Under the pieces are notes generated by a model, which was not told the DNA's origin, ran no database searches, and was given only the letters and a program-made list of their open reading frames with translations. The position numbers and the translations under genes are program-made. Shown piece after piece: positions 26,085 through 35,477 of a stretch of DNA of 64,000 bases (positions within the stretch are counted from its first letter, which is position 1; each line of letters opens with the position of its first letter). Origin of the DNA: Bifidobacterium sp. (GTDB lineage: Bacteria > Actinomycetota > Actinomycetes > Actinomycetales > Bifidobacteriaceae); assembly GCA_024104275.1 (NCBI GenBank), contig JAGGHK010000009.1, positions 1-64,000 of the forward strand, given 5' to 3'.

Positions 26085-26855
26085 TCAGCCTTGCAATTCT
26101 TCGAGCTGCTTCTTGGCCTTGTGCAGCTTGACGTAGATCTCGTTGCGCTTGGTGCCGTCCTTCGCGCGGGCGTGATCGCCTTCTAATTTGGTGATTTGGG
26201 CGGTGAGCTCGGCAATCGCCGATTGCCGAGCGAGACGTGCGTCAAGATTGCTGCCGTCGGTGTCGCCGAAAATGACCTGCGCGCATAGGTTTTGCCACAC
26301 GTCGTCAAACGTGGCGCCAGTCACTTCCAGATGTGCCTCCTCCGGCTTCTGCCATTTGCCGACATAAGTCTTTGTTTGCGCCTCACCTTGATGTCCGGCT
26401 CGAACCGGCAGAATGCGTTGCACGGCAAAGGTGCATTCTAAATCTGCGCTGCCTGCTTGGGAGTTATTGTCAGCGTTTTGAGCGTGAGCCTTGTCGTTGT
26501 TGCCAGCCAGGCTTGCGTCGCGCACGCAGACGAAGAGAATGTTGGAGGTCGAACGCAGTTTCGCGATATGCTCCATCACTTCTACGGGAGCGTCCTTGCA
26601 ATTCTGCGCGATGCCCATCACCAGAATCTCGCGGGTTTTCGTCCCGGCTGCCACGCCGAGCGTGTTCGGCCGCAGCAGCGCCAGCATGGCAATCGATTCG
26701 ATGTCGCTGACGAATCGTTGCTTGAGTCGGGCCGAAACCGGCGGTTTCATATAGAACATCTGTTTGGGGAGGATGCTTTTCGCTTCCGGTATGGCGCAGG
26801 AGGCCGGCAATCCCAACGAAGTTGCGCTTACGGTTTTGAAGTGTGCGACAGTCAT
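26085..26855 (-). CDS. DUF4391-type protein
   Basis: A 256-residue protein without a known activity. The start region (SATSLGLPASCAIPEAKSI, then LPKQMFYMKPP and RFVSDIESIAMLALLRP) resembles DUF4391 proteins, often found near helicases and restriction genes. A polar insert rich in Asn, Ala and Asp lies at about residues 120-140. The C-terminus is a charged coiled-coil segment (ELTAQITKLEGDHARAKD). The ATG at 26855 (MTVAHFK) follows GAGGAAAGG; an in-frame ATG seven codons earlier lacks one. Its position beside Vsr and the helicase suggests, but does not prove, a defence role. Confidence 0.6.
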   Translation of the reverse strand: MTVAHFKTVSATSLGLPASCAIPEAKSILPKQMFYMKPPVSARLKQRFVSDIESIAMLALLRPNTLGVAAGTKTREILVMGIAQNCKDAPVEVMEHIAKLRSTSNILFVCVRDASLAGNNDKAHAQNADNNSQAGSADLECTFAVQRILPVRAGHQGEAQTKTYVGKWQKPEEAHLEVTGATFDDVWQNLCAQVIFGDTDGSNLDARLARQSAIAELTAQITKLEGDHARAKDGTKRNEIYVKLHKAKKQLEELQG

Positions 26856-27081
26856 TGTCAGCCTTTCCTCTTCCATATCGACGGTTCTGGCGTTTGGTGT
26901 TTCACAGGTTGCCGGTTAGGTTTGTCTAGTTAATATTTGCTTTTATAAGTATATCGGGTTCGTGCAATGTTGGGGCGTAGAGCTCAGATTCGGGAATCTC
27001 GTTTGTCGCCGATTGTGTTATGGATTTGCTTATGGCTCTATTGCTATATCCCATTATCGGCAATCACGGTACCCGGCCCTG

Positions 27082-27954
27082 CTACCTTTTCGTATGGTGT
27101 GCGGCACGGTACTCGCGCGGGGACGTTCCGTAACGTTGCCGGAAAGCGGCGTTGAAACTGGTGGCGTTGGGAAATCCTGCGGCTTGGCTGATGTCGGCGA
27201 CGCTGCTTTTCGAATTGAGCAATTTTGCATGGGCGTCCTCGCAGCGTAATTCGGTCAGGTATTCCTTGAAACTGTTGCCTGTGGCACGTTTGAAGAGTCT
27301 GCTGAAATGCTCGCGGCTGTAGCCGAATTGCTGGGCGACGAACATTTCGGTAAGCGGTTCGGTATAGTGCTTGTTGAGGTAGCCGATGATTTCCATGATG
27401 ATGTTGCGGCCTCGGCGTATTTCCTCGGGTCGGCGGATTCCGCAAGTGAATCGGGTGTATAGCAGGCTGAGCATTTCGTAGAGTGTCGCGTTGATCAGGA
27501 AGCTGCGGTCGCGTTCCTGACGATTGGATAATTCCATGATTCGCGTAAGCAGATTGACCAAAGATGAACGGTCGTCGTCGCTTGCTGTGGGTGCCGACCA
27601 GGAAAAACGGTAACGGTCGGCAAAAGGGTAGAGCTTGGCGATGATGTCGCCGTTGAAGGTCACGGAAATTCCGCGGTACGGCGAGTCGATAAGGGCATGG
27701 TGCAGCTCATAGGGGCTGATGATCAGAGTGCCGCCTGATTTGATGTCATAGATTTTATTGTCGACGGTGAAGCGCGCATCTCCGCTTGCCGAATGCACGA
27801 TTTCCAGCCCTCGATGCCAGTGCGGATGGACGTATTCGTAATTGCTGTCGTGGATGATCACCAAGGCAGGGTATTCCTCCGGATATACGTCTTCCTCGAG
27901 ATAGTCGGGGGTGATGACGGTGTTATACGTCGGTTTGGGTGATGAAAGCGCCAT
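27082..27954 (-). CDS. AraC-family transcriptional regulator
   Basis: A 290-residue sugar-responsive regulator. The N-terminus is a cupin-like sensor (HPHWHRGLEIVHSASGD, then GGTLIISPYELHHALI). The C-terminal 100 residues hold two helix-turn-helix motifs: AQQFGYSREHFSRLFKRATG, and AGFPNATSFNAAFRQRYG followed by SPREYR. The start ATG at 27954 follows AAGGAGGG. It is divergent from a sugar porter gene 168 bases away, whose promoter carries a spaced direct repeat, so it most likely activates that porter and the adjoining esterase. Confidence 0.92.
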   Translation of the reverse strand: MALSSPKPTYNTVITPDYLEEDVYPEEYPALVIIHDSNYEYVHPHWHRGLEIVHSASGDARFTVDNKIYDIKSGGTLIISPYELHHALIDSPYRGISVTFNGDIIAKLYPFADRYRFSWSAPTASDDDRSSLVNLLTRIMELSNRQERDRSFLINATLYEMLSLLYTRFTCGIRRPEEIRRGRNIIMEIIGYLNKHYTEPLTEMFVAQQFGYSREHFSRLFKRATGNSFKEYLTELRCEDAHAKLLNSKSSVADISQAAGFPNATSFNAAFRQRYGTSPREYRAAHHTKR

Positions 27955-28020
27955 GTTTCCTCCCTCCTTCGAGCATAACGTATGAATAAGTCTGAAACTA
28001 CTGTTTTTAAGCTGAAAATA

Positions 28021-28050
28021 ATCACAAAACCGATTTTTAATATCACAAAA
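28021..28050 (+). promoter_or_regulatory. Candidate AraC-type direct repeat upstream of the porter gene
   Basis: ATCACAAAA occurs at 28021-28029 and 28042-28050, 21 bases apart (two helical turns), in direct orientation, as AraC proteins prefer. A TTGGAC -35 follows at 28068-28073 with a poor -10 (GAACAT, 28091-28096), consistent with an activator-dependent promoter. Confidence 0.5.
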
Positions 28051-28122
28051 TACATCCATCCTCCTTTTTGGACTTGATAGATTCTGTACTGAACATCGTT
28101 GTTAACAAACGAAGGAGTGACA

Positions 28123-29574
28123 ATGTCGCAAAACACTGATAGTTCGCCTTCTCAAGATGAAGCCGTCGAAGTTCTCGACCACAAGATTCGCAGAAGGATT
28201 ATTCTGGTATGCCTGGCAGGGGCCATGGGAGGCCTGCTGTTCGGCTACGATACATCGGTGATCAACGGGGCCGTCGACGCCATTGCCGGCAAGGTTTCCG
28301 GGTTTAACCTGAACAGTCTGATGAGCGGCATTTCCGTTTCGGGTGCGCTGCTTGGTTGCGTGCTCGGCGCATGGTTCGCCGGCAAGCTGGCCGACCGCTA
28401 CGGCAGGGTCAGGATTATGCTGGTAGCCGCCGTTCTCTTCCTCTTAAGCGCCATCGGTTCGGGATTCGCACCCGGCGTCTGGATTTTCGTCATCTTCCGT
28501 ATCGTCGGCGGCGTGGGTGTCGGCTTCGCTTCGGTGGTCGGCCCGGCCTATATTTCCGAGGTCGCGCCCACCAAGATGCGTGGCTTCCTGACCAGCTTCC
28601 AGCAGTTCGGCGTGGCCATCGGCATGTTCCTTTCCACCATCGTCAACAACCTGCTGGCCAAGGGTTCCGGCAGCGCCGACAGACCGTTCTGGTTCGGCAT
28701 CTCCACTTGGCGTTGGATGCTTTTGATGATGGTCGTTCCCGCGGTTTTGATGCTCCTTGCCTGCTTCAAGCTCCCTGAGTCCCCGCGTTACCTGGTGATG
28801 AAGGGCCACGACGAAGAAGCGATGACTCTGCTCCGTACTCTCAACGGTTCCAGCAATCCCAAGGCCAAGGTCGCGCAAATTCGAGCCTCCCTCGGCAATG
28901 ACACCACCCCGCGTCTTTCCGATCTTCGCGGCCACACCTTCGGCCTGAAGAAAGTGGTGTGGATCGCCATCGCCATCGCGCTCTTCCAGCAGTTCAACGG
29001 CGTGAACATCATCCTTTACTATGATTCCAGCCTCTGGCGTTCCGTGGGCTTCAGCGAGCAGCAGGCGCTCAACATCTCCGTGATCCGCAGCATCGTCGCC
29101 TTCATCCCGACGATTCTCGCCATGGTCTTGGTCGATCGCGTCGGCCGCCGCAAGATGCTCTCCTTCGGTTCCGCTGGTATGACCATCTTCCTCTTGATCG
29201 CGACCTTCGGCTTCTACCATGCCGCCATCACCCCGAACGGCGTTTCCCTGAGCGGTGTCTGGGCTCCGCTGACGCTCGTTGCGGTCTACCTCTTCTACCT
29301 CATCTTCTGTGGCACTTGGGGCCCGGCCATGTGGGTGGTCATCAGCGAGATCTTCCCGAACAACATCCGTGCCATGGGCGTGGCCGTCGCCACCGCCTTC
29401 AACTGGATTGGTAACTTCGTGGTCAGCACCACCTTCCCGCCGATGCGTGACGGCTGGGGCATCGGCAATGCTTACCTGTTCTATGCTGTTTTCGCGGCAT
29501 TGAGCTGGATCTTCGTGGTCAAGGCCCTGCCCGAGACCAACGGCGTCGAGCTTGAGGACATGAAAGCCGAGTGA
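28123..29574 (+). CDS. MFS sugar porter (sugar:H+ symporter type)
   Basis: A 483-residue, 12-helix inner-membrane transporter. Sugar porter signatures: GLLFGYDTSVINGA in helix 1, LADRYGR in loop 2-3, PESPRYLVMKGH in the central loop, DRVGRRK in loop 8-9, and PETNGVELEDM at the C-terminus in place of PETKG. FQQFNGVN in helix 7 is the hexose/pentose site. The ATG at 28123 follows GAAGGAG. The esterase gene overlaps its stop by four bases, so they form an operon. Likely substrates are a hexose, pentose or small glycoside. Confidence 0.92.
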   Translation: MSQNTDSSPSQDEAVEVLDHKIRRRIILVCLAGAMGGLLFGYDTSVINGAVDAIAGKVSGFNLNSLMSGISVSGALLGCVLGAWFAGKLADRYGRVRIMLVAAVLFLLSAIGSGFAPGVWIFVIFRIVGGVGVGFASVVGPAYISEVAPTKMRGFLTSFQQFGVAIGMFLSTIVNNLLAKGSGSADRPFWFGISTWRWMLLMMVVPAVLMLLACFKLPESPRYLVMKGHDEEAMTLLRTLNGSSNPKAKVAQIRASLGNDTTPRLSDLRGHTFGLKKVVWIAIAIALFQQFNGVNIILYYDSSLWRSVGFSEQQALNISVIRSIVAFIPTILAMVLVDRVGRRKMLSFGSAGMTIFLLIATFGFYHAAITPNGVSLSGVWAPLTLVAVYLFYLIFCGTWGPAMWVVISEIFPNNIRAMGVAVATAFNWIGNFVVSTTFPPMRDGWGIGNAYLFYAVFAALSWIFVVKALPETNGVELEDMKAE

Positions 29575-30602
29575 GTGCGATGGATTTGAAGATCGAAGAC
29601 GACGAGCGCAAGCTCTTCTCGACCTGGACCGAGCTTGACGGCGACCTGGCCGGTTGCGACGAACATATCGCCCAGACCGTTTTGGCTTCGCGTCTGATGT
29701 TCGCACGCGGCGACCGCTCCCGCACCGCCTATTGGCAGGTCCCGGAAGATATCGACGTCATCGCCGACATCCCATACATCGACGATGGAACACGGGCGCA
29801 CAAGCTCGACGTGTATCTGCCGCACGATGCGGTGGTGCGTGGCGGCAAAACCACGCCGGTTTACATCGACATCCACGGCGGCGGCTTCATGTACGGCCAC
29901 AAGGAGCTCAACCGCAACTTCAATGTCCATCTGGCGCAGCTCGGTTTTGTCGTGTTCTCTCTGAATTACCGGGTGATGCCGGAAGGTGATTTCCTGGGTC
30001 AGATCGCCGACGTGGAAGCTGCGTTCGCTTGGATTCGGGAGCATATCGACGATTATCCTGCCGATCCCCGCTCGATTTTCCTGACCGGTGATTCCGCGGG
30101 CGGCACCTTGGCCCTGTATGCCACGGCCGTCGAGCGCAGCCGGGAGATGGCTGAGGCCTTGGGATTGCAGCGTTCTGGTCTTGCCCTCAAGGGTTCCGCG
30201 CTGATTTCCGGTCTCTTCGACCTGAAGCCCTACCTTGACGCGGTCGATGGTATCGGTGAGATCGATCAGAGCTCGCCGACCGGTTCGATGATGGTCATCT
30301 CCCCGTTCTTCTTCAAGACGTTGAAGGAGCGGGGCGAGCGGTGGGCCGATCTTGGGTTTATGGCCGCCAACGTCGACCTGCCGCCGCTGTGCCTCAACAC
30401 GAGCAACGACGACTTCCTGCAAGGCGATGCCATGCGGCTTGCGGCGGCGCTTTGCGATGCGGGCCGTGACTTCGAGCTGCACGACCGCCACGCCGCCAAG
30501 GGCCAGACGCTTGGCCACGTCTACCCGGTCTGCATGAGCTGGTTGCCCGAAAGCCAGGAGACGTTGCGTCAGATTCGCGATTTCTCCTACAACCTGCTCT
30601 GA
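29571..30602 (+). CDS. Alpha/beta hydrolase, hormone-sensitive-lipase-like esterase
   Basis: A 343-residue cytosolic carboxylesterase. The oxyanion motif HGGGF is in YIDIHGGGFMYGH, the nucleophile elbow is GDSAGG, an Asp lies in NTSNDDFL, and a late His lies in GQTLGHVYPV. The start is GTG at 29571 overlapping the porter stop (GTGA); an ATG three codons later is also possible. Coupling with a sugar porter suggests removal of acetyl or other acyl groups from an imported sugar. That substrate is an inference. Confidence 0.88.
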   Translation: MSAMDLKIEDDERKLFSTWTELDGDLAGCDEHIAQTVLASRLMFARGDRSRTAYWQVPEDIDVIADIPYIDDGTRAHKLDVYLPHDAVVRGGKTTPVYIDIHGGGFMYGHKELNRNFNVHLAQLGFVVFSLNYRVMPEGDFLGQIADVEAAFAWIREHIDDYPADPRSIFLTGDSAGGTLALYATAVERSREMAEALGLQRSGLALKGSALISGLFDLKPYLDAVDGIGEIDQSSPTGSMMVISPFFFKTLKERGERWADLGFMAANVDLPPLCLNTSNDDFLQGDAMRLAAALCDAGRDFELHDRHAAKGQTLGHVYPVCMSWLPESQETLRQIRDFSYNLL

Positions 30603-30740
30603 TTCCATCAATCGGTTTGTCGATTATGGCTTGCTGATTATATGGTTTTGCGCTAATGCCCTCGCCATCGTTTCGATAACGGGGGCATTTTTGCTTGATG
30701 GGGTGTACGGGCCAGGTTTCCGTGTACAATACAAGATGTT

Positions 30741-30813
30741 GCCCGGGTAGCTCAGGGGATAGAGCACCGCTCTCCTAAAGCGGGTGTCGTCAGTTCGAAT
30801 CTGATTCCGGGCA
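30741..30813 (+). tRNA. tRNA-Arg (anticodon CCT)
   Basis: A 73-base cloverleaf: acceptor GCCCGGG pairs with TCCGGGC (one G-T), the D arm includes AGCTCAGGGGATAGAGC, the anticodon loop CTCCTAA is flanked by CCGCT and AGCGG, and the T loop TTCGAAT follows GTCAG. The discriminator is A and no CCA is encoded. It reads rare AGG codons. No integrated element is visible beside it. Confidence 0.95.
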
Positions 30814-31118
30814 CAAATCCTTTTCCTCGGCGTTCTTTCATTGAACGCTGACCGATAATTGGGCCGGGATTTCTCAATATTTGGTGTGCCGCGTTGACCG
30901 TTCAGGTTCTGTGTCGGCTGAGTTTTTGCACGGGATATAAGTTTTTCCTTTAACCGGAGCCGTCGTTTTATCTCAATTTCGTGGCTCTTCATAATACCGA
31001 AACATTATGTTGGCCTATAATCCAATTTACGTTATTTGTATAAATATATATATGTATGCATCTCATGGTTATATGTACTGTTTTTTAAATAGCGATTGTC
31101 AAGAAGAAAGGGCGAAGC
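30814..31118. other. AT-rich leader of the peptide-binding lipoprotein gene
   Basis: About 300 bases with no gene. The right half is very AT-rich (TATAAATATATATATG around 31039-31054), consistent with a strong promoter, but several -10 choices are possible. The start is preceded by AAGAAAGGG. Confidence 0.35.
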
Positions 31119-32774
31119 ATGGCTTCGAAAGCATGGAGTAAAAAAATCATAGCCTCGCTGGCTGCGGGAGCGGCGCTGGTTTCCGTCGCTGGCTGCGGAA
31201 GTTCCGGTAACAACAATGGGTCGGAATCAAAGAAGGCGGCCACCACCGATCAGATCATCAAGGTCGACAACACCGAGCCGCAAAGCCCGCTCGTGCCCTC
31301 CAACACCAGCGAAATGGGCGGTGGCAAGGTCATCCGCTATATCTTCGAGGGTCTGGTGAGCTACGACGCCAAGGGCAAGCAGCATATGGAAGTCGCCAAG
31401 TCGATCACTCCCAATGCCGATGCTACGCAATATACCATCAAGCTCAACGACGGATGGAAATTCACCAACGGTGAGAAGGTGACGGCTTCGTCCTTCGCCG
31501 ACGCATGGAGCTATGCGGCGAACGTCAAGAACGCGCAGAAGCAGTCCAGCCGTATGTCCATCATCAAGGGCTACGACGAGCTGCAGAACCCGAGTGTGGC
31601 GGCCGATGCGAAGCTTTCCGGCCTTCAGGTCACGGATCCGTTGACGCTTGTGGTCACGTTGAAGAGCCCTGATTCGGTGTTCCCGATCCAGCTCGCGCAT
31701 CAGTCCTTCTTCCCGCTGCCGACTGCCGCATACAAGGATATGAAGGCGTTCGGCAAGGCGCCTATCGGTGACGGCCCGTACAAGTTCAAGTCGTGGCAAC
31801 CCAACACCGACATTCTCGTGGTCAAGAACCCGGATTACAAGGGCAACCGCAAGGCCGCCAACGCCGGCATCGATTATCGCGTCTACACCAGCGAGGACGC
31901 CGCGTATTCCGACCTGCAATCCGGCAACCTCGACGTCATGGAGGAAGTGCCGCAGTCGGCGCTGAAGACCTTCCGTTCCGATTCTTCGGTCAAGGCGTTC
32001 GTCCAGCCCGGCTCGTCCTATCAGGGCTTCATCATTCCCGAAAGCCTGCCGCACTTCGCGCTCGGCAAGGAAGGAAACCTGCGTCGCCAGGCCATTTCCA
32101 TGGCCATCAACCGCAAGCAGATCGTCAGCAAGATCTACCAGAACACGAAGACCCCGGCCACCGATTTCACTTCGACCTTGGTCCCCGAGCATTCGTCGAC
32201 TCTGAAGAATTCCGCCAATCTGCAGTACAATCCCACGAAGGCCAAGGAGCTGTGGAAGCAGGCCGACGAAATTTCCAAGTTCACCGGAACCTTCAAGATC
32301 GCTTACAATGCCGACGCCGCCCACAAGCCTTGGGTGGACGCGGTGAGCAACAGCCTCAAGAACACCTTGGGCATCGATGCTTCCGGTGACGCCTACCCGA
32401 CGTTCAGCGATATCCGCAACCAGGTGACCGACCGCAGCATCAAGACCGCGTTCCGCTCCGGCTGGATGCTTGACTATCCGACGGCCGAGGATTATATGAC
32501 CCCGTTGTACGCTTCCTCTTCGGCCGACGGCCATGGCTCCAACGATGGCGATTACAAGAACCCGGCGTTCGATGCGGCCTTGGCCAAGGCGTTGGGCCAG
32601 ACCGACGTCGCCAAGCGTACCGCCGATTTCCGCGACGCTCAGGACATCCTCCTGAACGACCTGCCTTCGATTCCGCTGTGGAACGAGGACGTGGCCGCCG
32701 CGGCTTCGACCAAGACCAAGAACGTGCAGTTCGACTACACGAACCTGCCTACCTACAACACCATCACCAAGTAA
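31119..32774 (+). CDS. Family 5 extracellular peptide-binding lipoprotein
   Basis: A 551-residue ABC substrate-binding protein anchored outside the membrane. The lipoprotein signal is MASKAWSKKIIASLAAGAAL, with lipobox VAGC giving Cys27, then a Ser/Asn-rich spacer. The body has OppA-type features: GGKVIRYIFEGLVSYD, FTNGEKVTASSFADAWSYA, APIGDGPYKFKSW, and RQAISMAINRKQIV. Ligand is probably an oligopeptide. No permease or ATPase genes are adjacent, so it must serve a transporter encoded elsewhere. A terminator follows. Confidence 0.92.
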   Translation: MASKAWSKKIIASLAAGAALVSVAGCGSSGNNNGSESKKAATTDQIIKVDNTEPQSPLVPSNTSEMGGGKVIRYIFEGLVSYDAKGKQHMEVAKSITPNADATQYTIKLNDGWKFTNGEKVTASSFADAWSYAANVKNAQKQSSRMSIIKGYDELQNPSVAADAKLSGLQVTDPLTLVVTLKSPDSVFPIQLAHQSFFPLPTAAYKDMKAFGKAPIGDGPYKFKSWQPNTDILVVKNPDYKGNRKAANAGIDYRVYTSEDAAYSDLQSGNLDVMEEVPQSALKTFRSDSSVKAFVQPGSSYQGFIIPESLPHFALGKEGNLRRQAISMAINRKQIVSKIYQNTKTPATDFTSTLVPEHSSTLKNSANLQYNPTKAKELWKQADEISKFTGTFKIAYNADAAHKPWVDAVSNSLKNTLGIDASGDAYPTFSDIRNQVTDRSIKTAFRSGWMLDYPTAEDYMTPLYASSSADGHGSNDGDYKNPAFDAALAKALGQTDVAKRTADFRDAQDILLNDLPSIPLWNEDVAAAASTKTKNVQFDYTNLPTYNTITK

Positions 32775-32819
32775 CAAGTAAGGTGTGTGTTCGCGGCTAA
32801 GCAAGTAAAAATCAATAAA

Positions 32820-32855
32820 AGGTCGGGCAACTGCTGTTGAAGCGTTGCCCGACCT
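32820..32855 (+). terminator. Terminator after the peptide-binding protein gene
   Basis: AGGTCGGGCAAC (32820-32831) pairs perfectly with GTTGCCCGACCT (32844-32855), 12-base loop, then TTT. Confidence 0.85.
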
Positions 32856-32903
32856 TTTCGTATCGTTGCTGTTCGTTGCCGTTTGCGTTATCGGAATCGC
32901 TGC

Positions 32904-32955
32904 GGGTCCGGTGCCCCGACCTGTATAGGAATACAGATTGTTCGGCACCGGACCC
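32904..32955. terminator. Nested double hairpin between convergent genes
   Basis: The outer stem GGGTCCGGTGCC (32904-32915) pairs with GGCACCGGACCC (32944-32955). Inside, CTGTAT (32921-32926) pairs with ATACAG (32931-32936). TTTTC follows on the plus strand. It could be a second terminator; the inner stem is unusual for that. Confidence 0.6.
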
Positions 32956-32987
32956 GTTTTCAAGAACCGCTTGATAAAGTTGATGAA

Positions 32988-33914
32988 TCAGCCCTGCACG
33001 TAGCTGCCGGCGGGGGACTTATAGCCGCAGTTCATCATTTCGCTGTTGTAGGCGATGACGCCCTCGCCCTTGGCAGGCAGCACGATCAGACCGCCGTCGC
33101 CGCGATGGGCCTCGATGTCGTTGAGTGTGGCGCTCGCGGATTCCAGCGGGGTCTGGCCGGCAAATTTCACGCGGTCCGAGACCTGATGGCAGGCCACTGT
33201 GCGCATGAACGCTTCGCCGATGCCCGTGCCGGAGACGGCCACCGTCGCGTCATCGGCGTAGGTGCCGCAGCCGGGCAGCGGGGTGTCTCCGACGCGGCCG
33301 TGCATCTGGTTGGTGATGCCGCCGGTCGAAGTCGCGGCGGCAAGATGGCCCTGTGCGTCACGGGCGACCGCACCGATGGTGCCGTGCTTTTCCCATTCGT
33401 CTCCGTTCGTTTGCGCCTCGATCAGCGATTGCTTGCGCTGCTCGGTGATGAAGTAGCTCGGATCGCGCGTTTCGACGCCCCAATCCTCGATTTCCTTGTC
33501 CTGCGGGTCGGCAAAGAGCACGTGCTTGGTCTGCTCCTTGACGGCGCGGGCGGCGTCGATGGGGTTCTTGACGGTGTGTACGCTCGCGACGGCTCCGACT
33601 TCTCCGTCCCCGCCCATCAGGCAGGCGTCCATCTGGGCGATGCCATCGCTGGTCAGCGCGGCTCCGTGGCCCGCATTGAACTCGGTGGCGTCCTCCATGA
33701 CGTGAATGGCGGCCACGACGGCGTCTTCGGCGCTGGCCCCGGCTTCAAGCTTGGCATAACCCGCGTCAAGCGCGCGTTGCAGATCCTTCTCCACCTGTGT
33801 CTGGCGTTCCGGGGTGCTGTGTTTGCCGCGGCTTCCGGCACCGCCGTGGATAACCAGCAGAATGCCGTTTTCCGCACCTTTGGTAACGATCGATTTGACT
33901 GGGCTGGATGCCAT
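32988..33914 (-). CDS. iaaA: Isoaspartyl peptidase / plant-type L-asparaginase
   Basis: An N-terminal nucleophile hydrolase of 308 residues that cleaves itself to expose a catalytic Thr. That residue is T179 in HGTIGAVARDAQGHLAAATS, the family's signature. The N-terminal part has LLVIHGGAGSRGK and EFNAGHGAALTSDG. It hydrolyses beta-aspartyl dipeptides and asparagine. I chose the ATG at 33914 (MASSPVKS) after GAAAGGAAG; the frame extends upstream to 34037 without conserved sequence. It faces the peptide-binding protein gene, which may supply its substrates, though they are not co-transcribed. Confidence 0.92.
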   Translation of the reverse strand: MASSPVKSIVTKGAENGILLVIHGGAGSRGKHSTPERQTQVEKDLQRALDAGYAKLEAGASAEDAVVAAIHVMEDATEFNAGHGAALTSDGIAQMDACLMGGDGEVGAVASVHTVKNPIDAARAVKEQTKHVLFADPQDKEIEDWGVETRDPSYFITEQRKQSLIEAQTNGDEWEKHGTIGAVARDAQGHLAAATSTGGITNQMHGRVGDTPLPGCGTYADDATVAVSGTGIGEAFMRTVACHQVSDRVKFAGQTPLESASATLNDIEAHRGDGGLIVLPAKGEGVIAYNSEMMNCGYKSPAGSYVQG

Positions 33915-34169
33915 GGGTTTCTTCCTTTCGCTGGGACGCCAATTTCTTGATTGTTGGCTTTGCTTTCCATTTGCCATGGTACGCCAGAGGTGAAGATTCT
34001 TTGGCGCGTTTTCGAGGAATCCGTTAATGTTAAGCAAAAATCGATATCGTTTCCATGTTGTTTATCTATGATGAATTTGTTAATTTCTTGAAGTTGCAGA
34101 GGGTGAGCATGACAAGAAACCGGTAGGGCAGACCCCAAGCAATGTCTGAAAAACAAGACGAAAGGCAAC

Positions 34170-35294
34170 GTGAAAAAGACAGCAAGCAAATCGCGTTCGA
34201 CGGCAAAAGGCAAGTCGACATCGGCAGCGAAACGGGCGCCGAAAGGCAGGTCGAAGTCGAAACCGGCAGTGAACGAGCAGAAGCGGGCAAGTTTCCCGAG
34301 GAGGATTCTTGCGCTTCTGGCGTGGTTGTGCTTGCTTGTCGCATTGCTCGGGACGGTGAGCCGTGAACTGCCTGAGGAATTGCAGTCGTTGCCCTATGTA
34401 CCCGTAATCGCCGCGTTCACCCCGTGGTTTGCCGCGTTGGGCTTGCTCGCGCTGTTGCTCGCTTTGGTCTCTCGTAGATGGCTGGCTGCCCTGCTGGCGC
34501 TCGCGTGTCTTGGGTTGCAGGGGTGGTGGCAATATCCGTATTTCGTCTCGCATGTGCATCTCGACAATGCTGCGGTCTCGGCGGTCGGAGAAAGCCACGC
34601 GGATACCCATGATTCCTATGCACGCGTGATGACGGCCAATGTCTATAAAGGCCGGGCTTCGGCCAAAGCGGTGGTCGAAGCGGTGAGCGACCAGCGTGTG
34701 GAGGTTCTGGCATTGCAGGAAACCACCAAGCCGTTCGTCCGCGCTCTCAAAGCCGAGGGCATTGACGATTATCTGCCGTATTCCCAGATTTCCTCATCGG
34801 ACGGCAAATACGGCAATGCGCTGTTTTCGGCCACGCCGTTGGATTCGCCGGCCGACGACGACGTTGATTCCAGTGCCTCTTTCATGCCTGGTGGAACGGT
34901 AACGTTTGGCGGAGGAGAAACGCCCATCCGTTTCGTTTCGGTGCATACCACGTCTCCGAAACCCGGTTACTGGAACGAATGGCGCACCTCGCTTGACGAG
35001 GTGGCGGCGATGCGTTCGCACAAGAACGACAGGTACGTGCTGATGGGGGATTTCAACGCGACCACCGACCACACGCCATTCCGCAATATTCTGGGGTCAA
35101 GGTTCCATGATGCCGCGCAAAGTTCGGGCAGCGGGTTCGTGTTCACCTGGCCGGCGAACAAGCCAGGGGTGCCGAAATTCGCGGGTATTGACCATATCGT
35201 CCTCGATCAGGGCATTGTCGCCGGGCAGGTCGCCACCGTGCCGATTCCCGGGTCGGACCATGCGGCGTTGCTGGCCACCATCGCGGTGCAATAA
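34170..35294 (+). CDS. Membrane-anchored endonuclease/exonuclease/phosphatase-family protein
   Basis: A 374-residue protein. Residues 1-44 are Lys/Ser-rich, 45-65, 77-100 and 104-118 are hydrophobic membrane segments, and 150-374 form an EEP domain outside or at the membrane. EEP motifs are VMTANVYKG, LALQETT (metal-binding Glu), MGDFNATTDH, IDHIVLD and GSDHAAL (catalytic Asp-His). Such proteins cleave phosphodiesters, for example in extracellular DNA or lipids. Start GTG at 34170 follows AAAGG. Substrate unknown. Confidence 0.85.
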   Translation: MKKTASKSRSTAKGKSTSAAKRAPKGRSKSKPAVNEQKRASFPRRILALLAWLCLLVALLGTVSRELPEELQSLPYVPVIAAFTPWFAALGLLALLLALVSRRWLAALLALACLGLQGWWQYPYFVSHVHLDNAAVSAVGESHADTHDSYARVMTANVYKGRASAKAVVEAVSDQRVEVLALQETTKPFVRALKAEGIDDYLPYSQISSSDGKYGNALFSATPLDSPADDDVDSSASFMPGGTVTFGGGETPIRFVSVHTTSPKPGYWNEWRTSLDEVAAMRSHKNDRYVLMGDFNATTDHTPFRNILGSRFHDAAQSSGSGFVFTWPANKPGVPKFAGIDHIVLDQGIVAGQVATVPIPGSDHAALLATIAVQ

Positions 35295-35371
35295 TCGATT
35301 GCGATACGATGCATTGCGTTCAACACGCGTTCAGACAGTGCTTAGGTTTCTTAATTCGTTTTTATAACAAT

Positions 35372-35400
35372 TTGATATAAATTGTGACACGGTATACATT
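35372..35400 (+). promoter_or_regulatory. Promoter of the 66-residue protein gene
   Basis: TTGATA (35372-35377), a 17-base spacer and TACATT (35395-35400). Transcription would begin about 70 bases before the start codon. Confidence 0.6.
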
Positions 35401-35477
35401 CATCTACATGGGTGGCTAAGATGGGATGCAGGCAGTGAATGCCGAACGTACAAGTGAGATTACAACGAGGAGTGCTC

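Noticed and set aside
30741-31118. tRNA-Arg as an integration site for a mobile element
   Set aside because: No integrase, no repeated tRNA 3' end and ordinary genes on both sides.
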